Positions 11,883 through 24,274 of a stretch of 64,000 nucleotides of DNA are shown one piece after another. A model generated the notes under the pieces. It was not told the DNA's origin, ran no database searches, and worked only from the letters and a program-made list of their open reading frames with translations. Within the stretch, counting starts at the first letter, position 1; every line of letters begins with the position of its first letter. The stretch is from Epichloe hybrida (Eukaryota > Ascomycota > Sordariomycetes > Hypocreales > Clavicipitaceae). The stretch lies in assembly GCA_019022495.1 (NCBI GenBank), contig JAFEKR010000012.1:62001-126000 (forward strand), given 5' to 3'. A program made the translations under genes and the position numbers.

Positions 11883-12528
11883 GTCTGGCTCCCCAAGACG
11901 GGCTATTTGATCGTAGATGTTCAGCGGCGACCTTGAAAACCCAACAATCTGTCTGAAATGTTTGTGAGAGATGGCGAGACAAGAACAAGGAGGGAATTTG
12001 GCGTCAGCGTTGCGAAACCGCCGGAGATGGTGACAGACGGCCTTTTAGCTATATGACAGCTTTTGTCGTGAGGCAGGGAGTTGGTGGGTAGGTATTGTGT
12101 TGCAATAGATTCCCGCGCGCGCGCGCGCTTCGTCGGGATGTTCTGGAGAAGTATAGCCCAGTTGATTCGACACGCTTCAAAAAGTGTAGGATCCAAAACA
12201 CGGGGGATTTGAAGAAAATGAATGAATTATTGAGAAAATGATCAACTGTCTGGTCCGAAAAGATGAGACGGGACTGATAGACACGAAGAAACCAAAGAGG
12301 GAATCTGGGCAGCGACACCGAAGCGGATATACATCCGTTTGATGCCGGAGCAGCTGGCTGGTGTGAAACAAGGCGCAGCACAGTGACACTCTCTGACAGG
12401 GTGAAATCAATATGCTTCGTAATACAACCCTGGGGAATCTATGTATCTGTGAGCAATGATAGCGCGACAAGCATCCGGGAGATATTGGATGGGAAAAGAG
12501 TTCAAGGTTTCCTGTCCCCGGCTACATT

Positions 12529-12550
12529 GTATGTATGTATGTATGTATGT
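12529..12550. repeat. (GTAT)n microsatellite
   Basis: Five to six perfect ATGT/GTAT units in the gene-free stretch, followed directly by AATCCGT, one of the dispersed TCCGTA words. Confidence 0.9.
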
Positions 12551-13848
12551 AATCCGTCCTTGCTGGCTGCTTGACGCCTCCCTCGAGGCTAGGCACAAAA
12601 TGGACCAGGAAATGAATGGTCCGGGGCGTAGCTTTCAAAAGCATGTACGATACAATGAAGATTGATCGGCGCCTCAGGGTCGGGTTTTGTGTGACTGGCA
12701 GACGGGGGACTGGAGCAAGGGAGCTCTGCCAGTCAAGACCAGTGGGATCAAACAGGGGATTGCTGCAGGAAGGCTGGTGAGCAAGCAGGGTTCTGGTTGT
12801 GGTTCTGGTTCTGGCTTCAACCGTTTAGATGTACTCCTCCGTACTGCCGAGAGGAGATGTCTGCACATTGCGGCTTGTCAGGACGACTCTAAACCTGGCC
12901 TATCTTAATTAGCTTGACGGAGCTGGCTCCGCATCCAGCTCTACATATGTCATGATGCCAAGCAAGACACCACAATCGTTGGCAGCATCTCATCGTTAAT
13001 TTAAGAAATGCACTGAAATTTGTGCCTCCCGGAACAATGCCGGAGATCAAGAGCCCGTAGACTTGCAGAGTTCCGAGGCCAGTATCCCAAGAGATTTGAG
13101 AGGAGATCCATCCAGCCAAGGGGGCCCAGGAAGGGCGTGTGCCAGCGCGTGCGCGTCTGCGGTGGGGGAGTGTCATGTCTCGCTTGTAACCGGTAGGTGC
13201 CAGATACTATCATACTACTATGTTTTGTATGGCCATTCACCGAGTACATACATACGGACCTAGAGGGCAATGAGCGGATCGACAGAACACAGTGGTCGAG
13301 TTCAGGAGCGCCGCCCCTCGAAAACAAGGTGAGAAGTGAGGGAGTGTGATGAAGCGTCTCATGGCCTCGCTTTCCAAGATACGGACTGTGATGTGAATGA
13401 AGCTACATGTACATGTAGACTAACTGGAGAGTGATAGCGGTCATGACAAGACCACGGCACTCCACTGTTGGGGCTGTTCCGGATTGAGGACGAAGCTCGC
13501 TCGGGGTGGACTCGTGCACATGGGAAGCAGGGATTCAAAGAGCGACGACACATGAACAAGTAGGGATGTACATGAGACCCTGTACGGGCAAGAATACTGG
13601 ATGCCCGAGAGTCGAGCGAGTACCGGGGCTTCCACTCATGGTACTGTATACTTTGTTGATATCGAGCATAGCCGTGATAGGCGCTTTAAGTTCCTTGGAG
13701 ATTCCTGCACAAGAGCGGAGTGTCCCTTGATTTCCCTGGATCCTCTAAGGGACCAAGCGCCATACATGTAGGTTGACAAGCGCGAATTGGAGAATGCCGA
13801 TGATGTCTTGTGGGGGCATTCACGGAGTTTTGAATTGTGGACTACATG

Positions 13849-13890
13849 TAATCCGTAATACGGAGTAGTCCGTACATACATCCGTAAATG
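13849..13890. repeat. Cluster of TCCGTA / TACGGAGTA motifs
   Basis: Within 42 bp the words ATCCGTA, TACGGAGTA, GTCCGTAC and ATCCGTAA follow one another, forming several overlapping inverted repeats. It is one of the densest clusters of the dispersed intergenic motif. Confidence 0.8.
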
Positions 13891-15780
13891 AGGCAGAAGG
13901 GGAGTCGGGGGGTGAACGTGGCAGCGGTGTACGGACTGGGGGCTGGCAAGAAAAGAATCCATATTATGCCATGGCATAGTCCGTATGTACTATGAAGTTC
14001 GCTTCACGCCTCCGGTACTAAGTACATATGTAGCTGACGCCATGGGAGCTGCACATGGCGACGAGAAGCGGTATGAGGGAGGTGCTATCAAATTTCGGAT
14101 CAAAATCCGGGTGCGACAAGGCAAATAGGTACGGACTGTTCCATGGGTTGCTTTTGATACCCGATGTGGATCTAAGTGGCGCCACCTCTCATGACGATAG
14201 CCAGAGTTTGGGACAAGGAGGGTTGTAACTTGTGACGCCTGATTTTTTTAAGCCTATGCAGTTGCTGCTTGTATCGCCGTTTTGACAGCGGATGATGTTT
14301 TGGATCCTCACTTGCCGTGCTGCCGTGTTGCGGTGCTTCCGAGCTTCCGAGCTTCCGGACTTATGTATGTATTGTTCTCGGGCTGTTGACATCTCCTCTG
14401 GAGGGTGTCCATGAAGCTACATCAGGAAAGCGGCACAGGTCTTGATACAGATGACTTCAACAAGTGCTCTTTTTGTCTGTGTCGCAAAACACTCCGATGG
14501 ATTGGCGAGCGCCATTAAGATTTCATGATTCACTCAACTCAGCAAACGCAGCTGGAACCCGGCGGAGTCGAAGCTTTAGGCGAGGCCACCATTGACGCAG
14601 CAGCACAGGCACACGTGACGACGCTGGGAAACTCGCTTCTCGCTGGTAGAACGCTCGAGAGATCAGGGAGCAAAGTCATCTACACCCACTGTAGAACCCG
14701 TATTCTTGGACCTTCCGAGTCTTCGAGACTTGACGTTCCATCAACTGTGGCTTTACGCCCGAGTCAGCCATGTGACCAATTGACAGCCAATCTTCATGGG
14801 GGTCAACCTGCTCTAATGGGAAGAGACTGGGGCAGTTGACGAACTAGCCAGTAGGGAAAATTTGGGTTTGGGCCAAAATTGCTCCATAGACCTGCCGCTT
14901 AAATTTCCGGCAAACAGCTTTCACGCCAACGGCCCCCCCTCGAGGCGGGCCGGGCTCCCTAGCTGTATTATCCACCTACTCCGTAATAAACTCCATGAAT
15001 TACGGAGTACCATGATGTCGTCTCCATGAAGAAATGTCAACGGCTTAGGGCGACCACAGCATGCGGGGCTTCGGGTAGACCTAGAACCGCCGAGCTACTT
15101 GGAACCGGAGATGGGCTTGATTCAGTTCCATGACCATTTGCCATCAATATCGCACTTCCGATCAGAAGTAACCCAATACTCATGGGCAAATTGAACAAGC
15201 ATTGCAATCAAAGTGTCTGATACAGTTGGACAGTAACGATATGCGCCATGTTGAGGCTCACAGTTCTATCGAAAGATGGCGCTGGGGCAAAGGGCGCCGA
15301 GTTCAATTGCATCCACGGGTCGACGAGAATGAAACGTTGTTGAGTTGGGTGGACAGTGGAGAGTATCCTATTTCCAGTGCTTTCTTTCACCAGCCATTGT
15401 GGCATCCAAGTTGTGTACGTACAGATTGGCCCGTTACATATGTACTATGTATGTGCGTAGTGGTTGTGTCAGAAGCCTTGTAGGGACACCCAGGGGACGT
15501 GTTCGTATTGGCCCGCTTGTCTGATCGATTCATCCGATGGGCGTCCGTACAAAGTGCGAGGGTGCGGCCCTTCGAGGGAGCAACGCTGAGCCAAGTCGCC
15601 AGCCAATTTCCTTGGCGTTGAGCACGGAGTTACTCAACCGTACGTACGAAAGAGTTGCCAAGTGCCGGGCGGACCCATTGAATCTTGCACAGATCTGGCA
15701 GCTTGTCGAGAAAGTAAAGTACGTACGGCCAAGCTCCACCGTCACACCACCTGTTTTGTGCCCGATGAGATGAACAGGCA

Positions 15781-15805
15781 GGGCAGGGCAGGGCAGGGCA
15801 GGGCA
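15781..15805. repeat. (GGGCA)5 tandem repeat
   Basis: Five perfect pentamers. Shorter runs of the same unit occur near 54273-54287, and the complementary CCCTG unit is in the array upstream of CRE1 at 49918-49970. The G-rich strand has five G3 tracts and could form a quadruplex. Confidence 0.9.
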
Positions 15806-15940
15806 CAGGGCCGTGGCCGTCCTCCGACAACCACCGATCATTTGACTCGACTTGGTTAAGCTCGCAACTTGAGCCCCGGGAAGGAAAAGAGCATCGTCAA
15901 GTGCAGAGTGGCTTTTGGTTTTGGAGGCTGCGAGGCTTTG

Positions 15941-15984
15941 AGGTTTGAGTGAGGTTTGAGTGAGGTTTGAGTGAGGTCTGATTG
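15941..15984. repeat. 11-bp tandem repeat AGGTTTGAGTG
   Basis: Three perfect copies (15941-15973) and a fourth with changes (15974-15984). The period matches the unrelated-sequence 11-bp repeat at 48936-48985. Confidence 0.9.
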
Positions 15985-16986
15985 AGGCTGGGCTGTGGCT
16001 CCTTCCTAAAGAAATAAGAATACCGTGCCACAGTGCACCTTCCTCCAACAACATGGCTTGGCAACCGATCTGGCGGAATGCCTGATGGTACGTACCCACA
16101 CAGCTTCTTGCATTTTATGACATTGGGTGTCTCGCAAACTCCTGGCAATTTCTTACGCCCTACCTCCGTAATACTGCATTGTACATCTCAAAAGTCACGT
16201 CAGCCTCTCGGCCACCGACCGCGCCGATGATTGGAAGTGGTCACTGTTCTAGTTCCCAAGGGGCTAGGAGCTTGAACAGAACGTGCCCTTGGCGCAGTTT
16301 TTTTCAATTCCAGCGTAAGAGGTCATGGCAGGTAGATTGTGAAGAGGGGACGGACGCTCAGTAGGAGCTTCTGATAGACAAACTGAAACTATATTATGAT
16401 TGCTTTGACTAACTTTGATATTCCACAGATCCACAGCAACAAAGAACTTCTGGCTTATGTAAAGGCGTGTGTGTGCAGCGACAGATCCCGAGCGTCTACG
16501 AATTGATGCTGGTCTTTTTTTGTCAAGTTTGACAGTGAGATGTACAACGAACTCTACTAGGCACATTGACACCTAAGCGGGTATTCTAAAATGGTCGGTC
16601 GCAGCACCTGCCCCGTATACTCGGTATCTTTGGATGAATGGAAGGTCCATTTCCGGGCGCCTCCCAGTACGGACTATTGGCTGTGGATAATTAAACCTTC
16701 CTTTGGGCAAGGGTTGACACAGGACAGCGTACATATGGGTGGGTGACTGTCTTGAAGTTGAGTGCCAGGGTCAAGACAGCAACGCTAATAGGTTGGGCAA
16801 AGAGTTGGGGGCGGAGACTCGACCGCAGTCGTCCGGAAGAGCCGGATGCGGTTGTTGATAGATGCAAATTTGAACGCCAGTTTTTAGTGAGGAGAAGAGC
16901 GACAACAGCAATCATTGAGCCCTTCTCACCGCATCTCAAGACGGAAAAGATGGGTTCAAAGGTAGTGCAAGAGTACAGTTACTCGG

Positions 16987-17045
16987 TGCTTGTTGCTTGT
17001 TGCTTGGTGCTTGGTGCTTGATGCTCGATGCTCGATGCTCGATGC
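16987..17045. repeat. Graded 7-bp tandem repeat TGCTTGT to TGCTCGA
   Basis: Eight consecutive 7-bp units run TGCTTGT x2, TGCTTGG x2, TGCTTGA x1, TGCTCGA x3, so variants are sorted in blocks. This ordering is what stepwise duplication at one end would leave. Confidence 0.9.
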
Positions 17046-17136
17046 CTCGTACTCCCTCCCGTACACGATTCAGATGGACTCGCACATCGTGTGGCACTGG
17101 CAGTGACCCAATCGTTGGTTCAGATCTGATTTCAAC

Positions 17137-17160
17137 CGACACGACACGACACGACACGAC
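17137..17160. repeat. (CGACA)n tandem repeat
   Basis: About five pentamer units in the gene-free stretch, 90 bp from the graded 7-bp repeat. Confidence 0.85.
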
Positions 17161-19006
17161 GCACGCAGCCGCCTGCGTTGCACAACATGAACATGTACCT
17201 CAGGTTACACTTGGGATCACGGACGGATGGGGAACAAAGACAAGTGGTACGCTGACTACGGACTACTCCATGCACCATGCGACATATGGAAACCGTTCTG
17301 TGCTCGGCCCGTACGAGTGCAATCTAGCAAAAACCACACTCGAAGAATATTAAAGGAATCGGTATGTTTCGGACGGAGCACATGTGCATGCACCCAAGCA
17401 CGTCGCATGGAGCAAGGATGGACCAGTAGCATAATATCTGCCCGCATCAATCACGCCTCCCTGTTCGGACTGGCGCGCAAAGCGTCGAGGACTGCTTCTG
17501 CAAAGCAGTGGCAGCTGCCAGCATGAGCAAGCACAGTGGTAATCAGTCGTGTGCAACTTCTCCCAAGTAGGCATTTTTTGCCCTACTCGTTTTCGGGGCG
17601 TCGAAAATAATCAACAGACTGCATGGCTCTCCGACGAATTGGTGGATCTGTGGGCAAACTCTAAAATCGAGGAGAAAATGGCTTCGTTTGGTGAGTTACG
17701 GAAGTACGGAGTAGTAGTCCGTAATAGTGAGATGTGAGAATGACGAACTTGGGGACACCCTCATCTCGCTACACCGGCGCCCCCCCCCCTTACTAAACAA
17801 TGAGAAATGATGTCGTACGATGCGGGATAATATGACCAGGGAACTACGGAGTAGAGGTGTCGAGACTTGCCTCTACGTCACCGAAAAAATCCCGAAGATG
17901 CTTTCTTTGGAACGAGGCCGCAGACAGGCAGACAAGGAAAGAACAGGGCAAAAGCGGAGCTGCGGCCAGACAGAAAAGAACGGAACGAACTATGCAGTCC
18001 GTACATAGTGGCCGCCATCTCCGCCAACCATGTGACAGGAGGACGTTGGATAAAATGATATCGTTTTTTTTTTCGACAGAAATGACAAGAAGCTGCATGC
18101 TTTTTTTTTCCCGACCCGACCCAAGCTGGATGATCTACGCCATGGTACGGGCGAAGGGAAAAGGACGTACATACGTATTCACGATGAGTGAGTTATATGC
18201 CATACGGAGTGCTCGGCTCGGTTCAAAACACAAAAAGAGCACGCCTTGTCAAAAATTACATATGTATTTGCACACGCCCCCCCCTCCTCCTTCACCCCGG
18301 TTCCCGTGATTGAAATTCAATTCATCCCGGGGATACAAAAGTCCGGAAGTGCCAAGAAAAAAAAAAAACCGAACGATAACACCATGGGGTTCTGGTTTTT
18401 GGGTTACTTTTTTTTTTTGTCGCAGTCCATTGGAAAGTAACCGGATAAGGTAGGGTGTTTATCTGGCAATTGAACGACATGTTTTTTTTGCTAATTACAT
18501 ACGGGTGTTCATTTTTTCTCCCCCCGTCTCTGTTGTATCTTTTTTTTTTTTTTTTTGTTAGATAAACCGGTCGCCCCTTTTCTCCCGTCTCTCCGCTCCT
18601 CCTCCATCTTGCGTGGTCCAGGGGTCAAAAAGTAGCGCGTTCTAGACTTGCGCTCCTCCGTGCGGGACGGAGCAATAAACGCCTTGGCTGGCATGTGGCC
18701 CACTGCACCCCGGCAGCCGGGTCCAACAGCGACCGTTGGATTTCCCCTCTCTGCTAGTCCGAGTGTGTCTTGGTGCATGCGTGCGGCGCAGAACGACGAG
18801 AACAATGGAAGCTTCCACCGGAACCGGAGGGATTCAAAACCTTGGCAATAACTGGGAAATCGTGTATGTAAAATCAAGTACGTGGTAATGTAGAGGGAAG
18901 TGCCAGATAGATTTGAAAAAATATACTCCGTCAAGTCCAAATCCTTACAACGCTAAACCCCCCGAGGACTCATTCCACCCTGACAAGCAAGCAAAGCAAG
19001 CCCTGC

Positions 19007-22000
19007 TTACAAACGACTTTCTATCCCAGCATAATGACCATCCGCCGCCCAATGCGAGTCAGGCCACACCAGACGAATTGCTTCCCAGATGTGCCTGTCG
19101 TTGCGAATCGTTAGCTAGTGTCGTCGGCGCCAACGGGAGATGGTTCTGTCCAAAGCAGAAGATGCCGAATTTTGATTCAATCAAAACACCCGTCCGTTCA
19201 CGGAGAGATATCGAAAGGGCAGACAAGGGGGTAGGAGAGAACTGGTTATGTGTGTACTCCGTGGACCAAGAGGTCCCCTCTCATATCCGATGGAGTGCTT
19301 CTCCAATGCATGCATGGGCTTTCGGGGTTTTTTTTTCTTCTTCTCTTCGGATCTTCGGGCTGACTGTTGGAAGGATTCTTCTCTGAAAAGAGGCGGCCCC
19401 CCCCCCCCACCCCTTCCTATATCCACCTCCCATCTCGTATAATTATACCGTTGGTGGACTGGCCTGCAGGAAAGATGCAAGGAACTCGCAAGGGAAAAGA
19501 AAAAAAATAATGATTGGAAAAAAAGAAAGTCCCTCTTACCTGACATGGAAGATTTGCAGCCCGTCCTTGACTTCTTGCGGAAGATCCTTGACATCCTTGC
19601 GGTTCTGAGCTGGCAACAAGACTGTCTTGACTCCTGCTCGGAGAGCACCGATGAGTTTCTCCTTGATACCGCCTACGGCAGTGACACGTCCGCGTAGAGA
19701 GATTTCACCCTATAGGAATAGGAGAGAGGACTCCGTTAGCATGTGGTTCAGAGTATGTGTATATGACACATCCAAGACACGATGTCATACACGGCCAACA
19801 CATTAGCGGTATACTAGCGGTATACTGCACAGTGATACAAAGTTGCCAAAAGGGAGGAATGACCACGTACCGTCATGGCCATCGTAGGTGGCACAGGCTT
19901 GCCGGAGAACAAGGAAATGAGAGCAATAGCCTGACCGATGCCACTGCTTGGTCCATCCTTGGGAATGGCGCCCGAGGGGCAGTGAACATGAATGCTTCGG
20001 TCCTTCATGATATCCGTAGTAGGTTCCGGGGTGAGACCTAGCTCGTACGCATGGGCCTTGACCCAAGTCAAGGCGACTTCGACGCTCTCCTTGAGCACAT
20101 CGCCCAGCTTGCCCGTGAGCTGGACTCTGCCATTGCCCGGCATATCAGCGACTTCGATGAAGAGGATGCTGCCGTTGCCTCCCGTGCTGTAGGCCACGAG
20201 ACCCGTCACGATGCCGGGACGACTCGTCTTCTCGGCAATTTCCTCCTCAAACTTCTCGATACCGAGAATGGTTTCGATGTCGTCGACCGTCAAGCGCGGT
20301 CTGTAGACCTCTGCGCGACCAGCGTCTCTTGCTTCCGCGAATTCAACAGCCTTGGCACGGCAAACAGAGCCGATCTCTCGTTCCAGGTTGCGAACCCCTG
20401 ATTCACGACTGTACGACTCTATAATCTTGGACACGACATCCTGGTCAAAGATGACCTGGTGCTCGGCTAATCCATTGGCTCGGATCTGCTTGGGCACGAG
20501 GTGCTGCATGGCGATATGGCGCTTCTCGAGCGTTGTATAGCCCGGCAGGTAAATCATTTCCATGCGGTCCAACAACGGCGCGGGAATCGTGTCCAAGTTG
20601 TTGGCGGTGGCGATGAAGAGAATCTTGGACAGATCAATGGGCATGCCGACATAGTGATCCTGAAACGTGTGGTTTTGCTCCGGATCCAGCACCTCGAGCA
20701 TAGCTGCTGATGGGTCGCCGTGGACGCTGGCCGTGCCGATCTTGTCGATCTCGTCCAACAAGAAGACTGGATTCGCGACACCGACTTTTCGCAGACCCTG
20801 CACTATCGCGCCTGGCATGGCCGCGACATATGTCCTGCGGTGACCGCGGATCTCGGCCTCGTCCCTGACGCCTCCGAGAGAGATGCGATGAAACTTCCTG
20901 CCGAGAGCCGTGGCCACCGACTTGGCCAGGCTGGTCTTGCCCACTCCTGGTGGTCCGACGAGCAGCATAATGGGAGACCTGTCAACCATTTTCTTGGACT
21001 TGAGGATCTGGAGCTTGGCGTTGTGTTCCGGGTCAGGTGGTGCGGTGTTGTTGCTCTTGTTCCGTTCAATGCTCTGCTGCTTGTCCTTGTCGTTGTCGTT
21101 GAAGCCTGTCTCTGCTTCTGCTTTGCGAATCTGATCTTCCACGTCGTCATTGAGAGACTGTTTGAGGCGCAGGACCGCGAGATACTCGATCAATCTCCTC
21201 TTCACCTTGTCGAGACCGTAGTGATCATCATCAAGTTGCTTGCGTGCTCTTGTCAAGGTCTCTGGACCTAGTCTGTCATCTGTCCTAGCCGTCCAAGGAA
21301 TCTCAGACAAGGTCTCTAGCCAGTGCCGGGTGACCTGATATTCCTGATTCATGGGCATCATCTTCTGCAGCCTTCGCAGCTCCCTATCCGCCGATTTGGC
21401 GACCTCGGGGGGCATTTGAGCGTTTTGAAGCTTCTTCTTCAGCTCATCCAACTCGTTGGCTTCCTGTTCATCACCCTGGTCATTGCCGGGTGGCACCTGG
21501 CCATTCGATGGAAGGAAATTTAAGCCTGGGACCGGCAGGCCTGCGTTGTTGCGCTTGTTTGGATTATCGTTGAGCCTGTCCAAGATTTGGACAGGAACTG
21601 ACGTGAATGTTGTAATTTTGAAATTGTTTTTGATGCCCCCCACCTGACGCTCCAACAGTTCGAGAACTTTTGTGATTCTGACCTTGACATCGAGCGCGGC
21701 CAGTACACCGAGATTCTCTTCATGAGATGCCTCGACAAGGTTTGACATGAAGTCAGCTAGCAGGCCGGCCTCTTTGATTTCTCTCCTCATGATGAGCATC
21801 TCCAGTCGTTTGGTGAGCCCCGGAGATAGAGCCGGGCCACCTTTTGTGCGAGGCAGTAGCGATGAGATTCGTAGAATTGTGACGAGCTCGCGGGATTGTG
21901 CTTTCAGTAAAGCAAATAGGTCTTGGAGTTGTTTGTCGGCAATATCGACTACAAAGCAAAAGGCAAACATTAGTATCCTGACAGAGGGCCGTTCCGTGAG

Positions 22001-22507
22001 ATTGGTTGATAGACGACGCCCTGGGGTTCATCACTCACTCTCTTCGCTAAAGTAGGTGACCTTGGCCTGGAAAAATGGCCGCTCGCGTGCAATGTTGTCC
22101 ACCCTCACGCGCGAGGCCCCTTCCACGCGGAGTGCAAATTCACCGGCGCCACGGCCGTCGATGCCAACAATCTTGGCGGCTACACCGAAGCCGAAGATGT
22201 CGGCTTTGCTGGCGCTCCCCGGGTTCACCTCCTCGAGCTGCGAGGTATCCACCTCTTCGCCATTATTGATAAGAAGCTGGCCGGTCGGGCCCACGAAAGG
22301 CGACGAAAGCGGAACACAGGCGATGGGTATGCTGTCGATGCGGGCATCGGGTCCCCTGGCCGCTGCTTGTTCGTACACGTGCGCGAGGAGCGCTGGGATA
22401 TCGGGTCGGCTCGAGGTAACGGAGATGCGCTGGACCAGGCCGGGGAGGAGGACGAACCCCCTAGCGAGTGGGATGATGGGAAGGGTCGCAGTCTGTGATC
22501 TGCCCAT
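19007..22507 (-). CDS. LON2: Peroxisomal Lon protease homolog
   Basis: Exons complement(19007..19094, 19540..19709, 19871..21948, 22039..22507), 934 aa. An ATP-dependent serine protease that removes damaged or unassembled matrix proteins. Residues 1 to about 270 are the LON substrate-binding region ([20 protein letters not shown]). The AAA+ module has Walker A GPPGVGKT (about 488-495) and Walker B VFLLDEID (about 551-558). The proteolytic Ser-Lys dyad is Ser824 in PKDGPSSG and Lys865 in VGGIKEK; the Lys is in a separate exon. The last exon ends HYAGIESRL, and the C-terminal SRL is a type 1 peroxisomal signal. There is no mitochondrial presequence, so this is the peroxisomal and not the PIM1 type. 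Introns are 90, 161 and 445 bp; the last is unusually long and C-rich. ATG 22507 gives the family-typical N terminus. Divergent from RPA2. Confidence 0.95.
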
Positions 22508-23340
22508 GACGCAGGGAGAGGGGGATTTCGAGGGCGCACACACGAGACAGCTCGAGCTATATTATGTAGATGGTGGAATGGCCGAGTTTGGTCCGGAACG
22601 GCACGGGAGCGACGGGCGGTCGTGTTCGCAGGGAAGAAGTCGCTCACAAGTCGGGGCTCAAAATGAAAAGGAAAAAAGGAGGTATACAGTAACAAAGCGT
22701 GAATGAGTAGTTGTACAGAGTATCGAATTAATGGAACGATGGGAGCGATGGGTTGTTTGTTGAGAGGAAATTGGTCGATAGTTTGGGTCGAGTGGTTTGT
22801 CAGATTGTCGAAAAGTTAGGCTGTGGTTGTGGTTGTGGTTGTGGTTGTGGGTTGACGTTGCTTTGTGCTCCGTCTGGATGGTTCCACGGATGCCGAGGCA
22901 AAGGCGAGTCGAGGCTTCTCCACCCGCCATCAGTCCTCATGGTCCATGGGCAAGGCAAATCAGACTCCAAGGGAGTGATGGTACACTCGTCACAGCTAGC
23001 CAGAACTGGCCTGTATCAAAGCAAACCATGATTCCATCTGATACTGTTCCTCACTTATTAAAATACAAGAAGAGCACGGCAAAAATGAAACCCCAGTGCT
23101 CGTGCGCTATCTGTCCCATTTTCCAGCGCAAGTCGACGATGCTGCTGACTCATCATAACCTCACCCCCACCCACCGCGGGGCACAAGAACCCACCAAAAA
23201 TCCAATTTACACCAGCTGAACCCACTGACGCGCATCCAACGCGTCTCCCAGGCTCGCTCCAGTCCCTCTCACCCATCATCATCTCCAATCCGTGAATCTC
23301 TTCATCTCGCCCCCCCCCCCCCCGCCGGCCACAATCAACC
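22508..23340. promoter_or_regulatory. Shared upstream region of LON2 and RPA2
   Basis: An 833-bp divergent region. It includes a GGTTGT hexamer run (22822-22850) and a C14 run about 20 bp before the RPA2 start codon. No TATA box or known factor site could be assigned. An open frame at 22797-23219 reads through the hexamer run and has no protein-like features. Confidence 0.5.
22822..22850. repeat. (TGTGGT)n hexamer repeat
   Basis: Four to five units on the plus strand in the LON2-RPA2 promoter region; the paired G tracts could form a two-layer quadruplex. Confidence 0.85.
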
Positions 23341-24274
23341 ATGTGTACGTCCAAGCCCGCTCTCCGAATCCCCCCCCCCCTTTTTTTTTTTGAAAAAATA
23401 AAGTAAGAAGAAGGAGAAGAGAAAAACCCCTCTGACACTCCGCACAGCAGCCTACGCAGGATACAGCACGACCAGCTACGGCGCCCAAGGCGGCGACGAC
23501 TCAGGCGGCTTCCTGGCCGGCGGCTCACAGCAAGGCAGCCAAGGCGGCGGCAAGGCCTACCAAGATGAATCCCTCCGCCCCGTCACCATCAAGCAGATCC
23601 TCGAAGCAGAAGAGGCCTACGCGGGCGCCGATTTCAAAATCGACAACGCGACCGTCACGCAAATCACGTTCGTGGGACAGATCCGTAACATCAACCCGCA
23701 GCCCACCAACATCACGTTCAAGATCGACGACGGCACCGGCCAGATCGAAGTCAAGAAGTGGATCGACGTGGACAAGCAGGACGACTCCAACGCCGAGTTC
23801 GAGCTGGACTCGCATGTGCGCGTGTGGGGACGCCTGAAGAGCTTCTCCAACAAGCGTCATGTCGGCGCGCACGTTATCCGGCCCGTGGCGGATTTCAACG
23901 AGGTCAACTATCATTTGCTGGAGGCGACGTACGTGCACTTGTTCTTCTCAAAGGGTCCTTTGGGCCAGCAGGGCGGTGGCGCGAATGGGGATAGCATGTT
24001 TGTCGACGGCGGCGGCGGCGGGTACGGCAATGAGAACGGTGCTGGTGCTGGCCAGGCCTCAAATAAGCTTTCGGCCTGTGGTCCGCTGGCTAGAAAGATG
24101 TTCACCTTCATTAGTGGTGCGCCGGGCGGTAACGAGGGCATTCACTTGAATGTCATTAGTAGCTCGACGGGCATGTCCGTGAGGGATGTCTTGTCGGCCT
24201 CGGATGAATTATTGGCACATGGCTTGATCTATCCGACTGTTGATGATGAGACATGGGCGATTTTAGAGTATTAG
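23341..24274 (+). CDS. RPA2: Replication protein A 32-kDa subunit (RPA2)
   Basis: Exons 23341..23344 and 23451..24274, 275 aa. RPA2 is the middle subunit of the nuclear single-strand DNA-binding trimer for replication, repair and recombination. The N terminus MSYAGYSTTSYGAQGGDD is the Gly/Ser/Tyr-rich region that is phosphorylated in the family. The OB fold follows (TVTQITFVGQIRNI, FKIDDGTGQIEVKKW, VRVWGRLKSFSNKRHVGAHV), then a Gly-rich linker and a C-terminal winged helix (GMSVRDVLSASDELLAHGLI) ending in ILEY. The first coding exon is only ATGT, followed by the donor GTACGT. The acceptor is a CAGCAG tandem: joining after the second CAG gives MSYAGYS, after the first MSAYAGYS; both keep frame. 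The OB fold and winged helix fix the identity even if exon 1 is revised. Confidence 0.92.

Larger units (their letters stand above)
11883..19006. other. 7.1 kb gene-free stretch between the Zn2Cys6 regulator and LON2
   Basis: No frame here shows a recognisable domain, biased codon use or credible exon chain. The part next to 11883 is likely 5' leader and promoter of the regulator (one possible extra exon end near 11960). Contents seen: a GTAT run (12529-12550), TCCGTA/TACGGAGTA clusters (13849-13890, 14976-15012, 17696-17728, 17842-17852), GGGCA pentamers (15781-15805), an 11-bp tandem repeat (15941-15984), a graded 7-bp repeat (16987-17045), a CGACA pentamer run (17137-17160), and T or A homopolymers at 18060-18070, 18358-18367 and 18541-18556. 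No transposon remnant or strong AT skew typical of RIP was noticed. Confidence 0.5.

Noticed and set aside
15781..15805. Telomere-like or subtelomeric sequence near the G-rich repeats
   Set aside because: No TTAGGG arrays occur; the G-rich tracts are short microsatellites.
11883..19006. RIP-degraded transposon in the gene-free stretch
   Set aside because: No long AT-rich block, terminal repeats or transposase/reverse-transcriptase-like remnants seen by eye. A similarity search was not possible.
19007..22507. Mitochondrial Lon (PIM1)
   Set aside because: No presequence, N terminus typical of the peroxisomal form, and C-terminal SRL.
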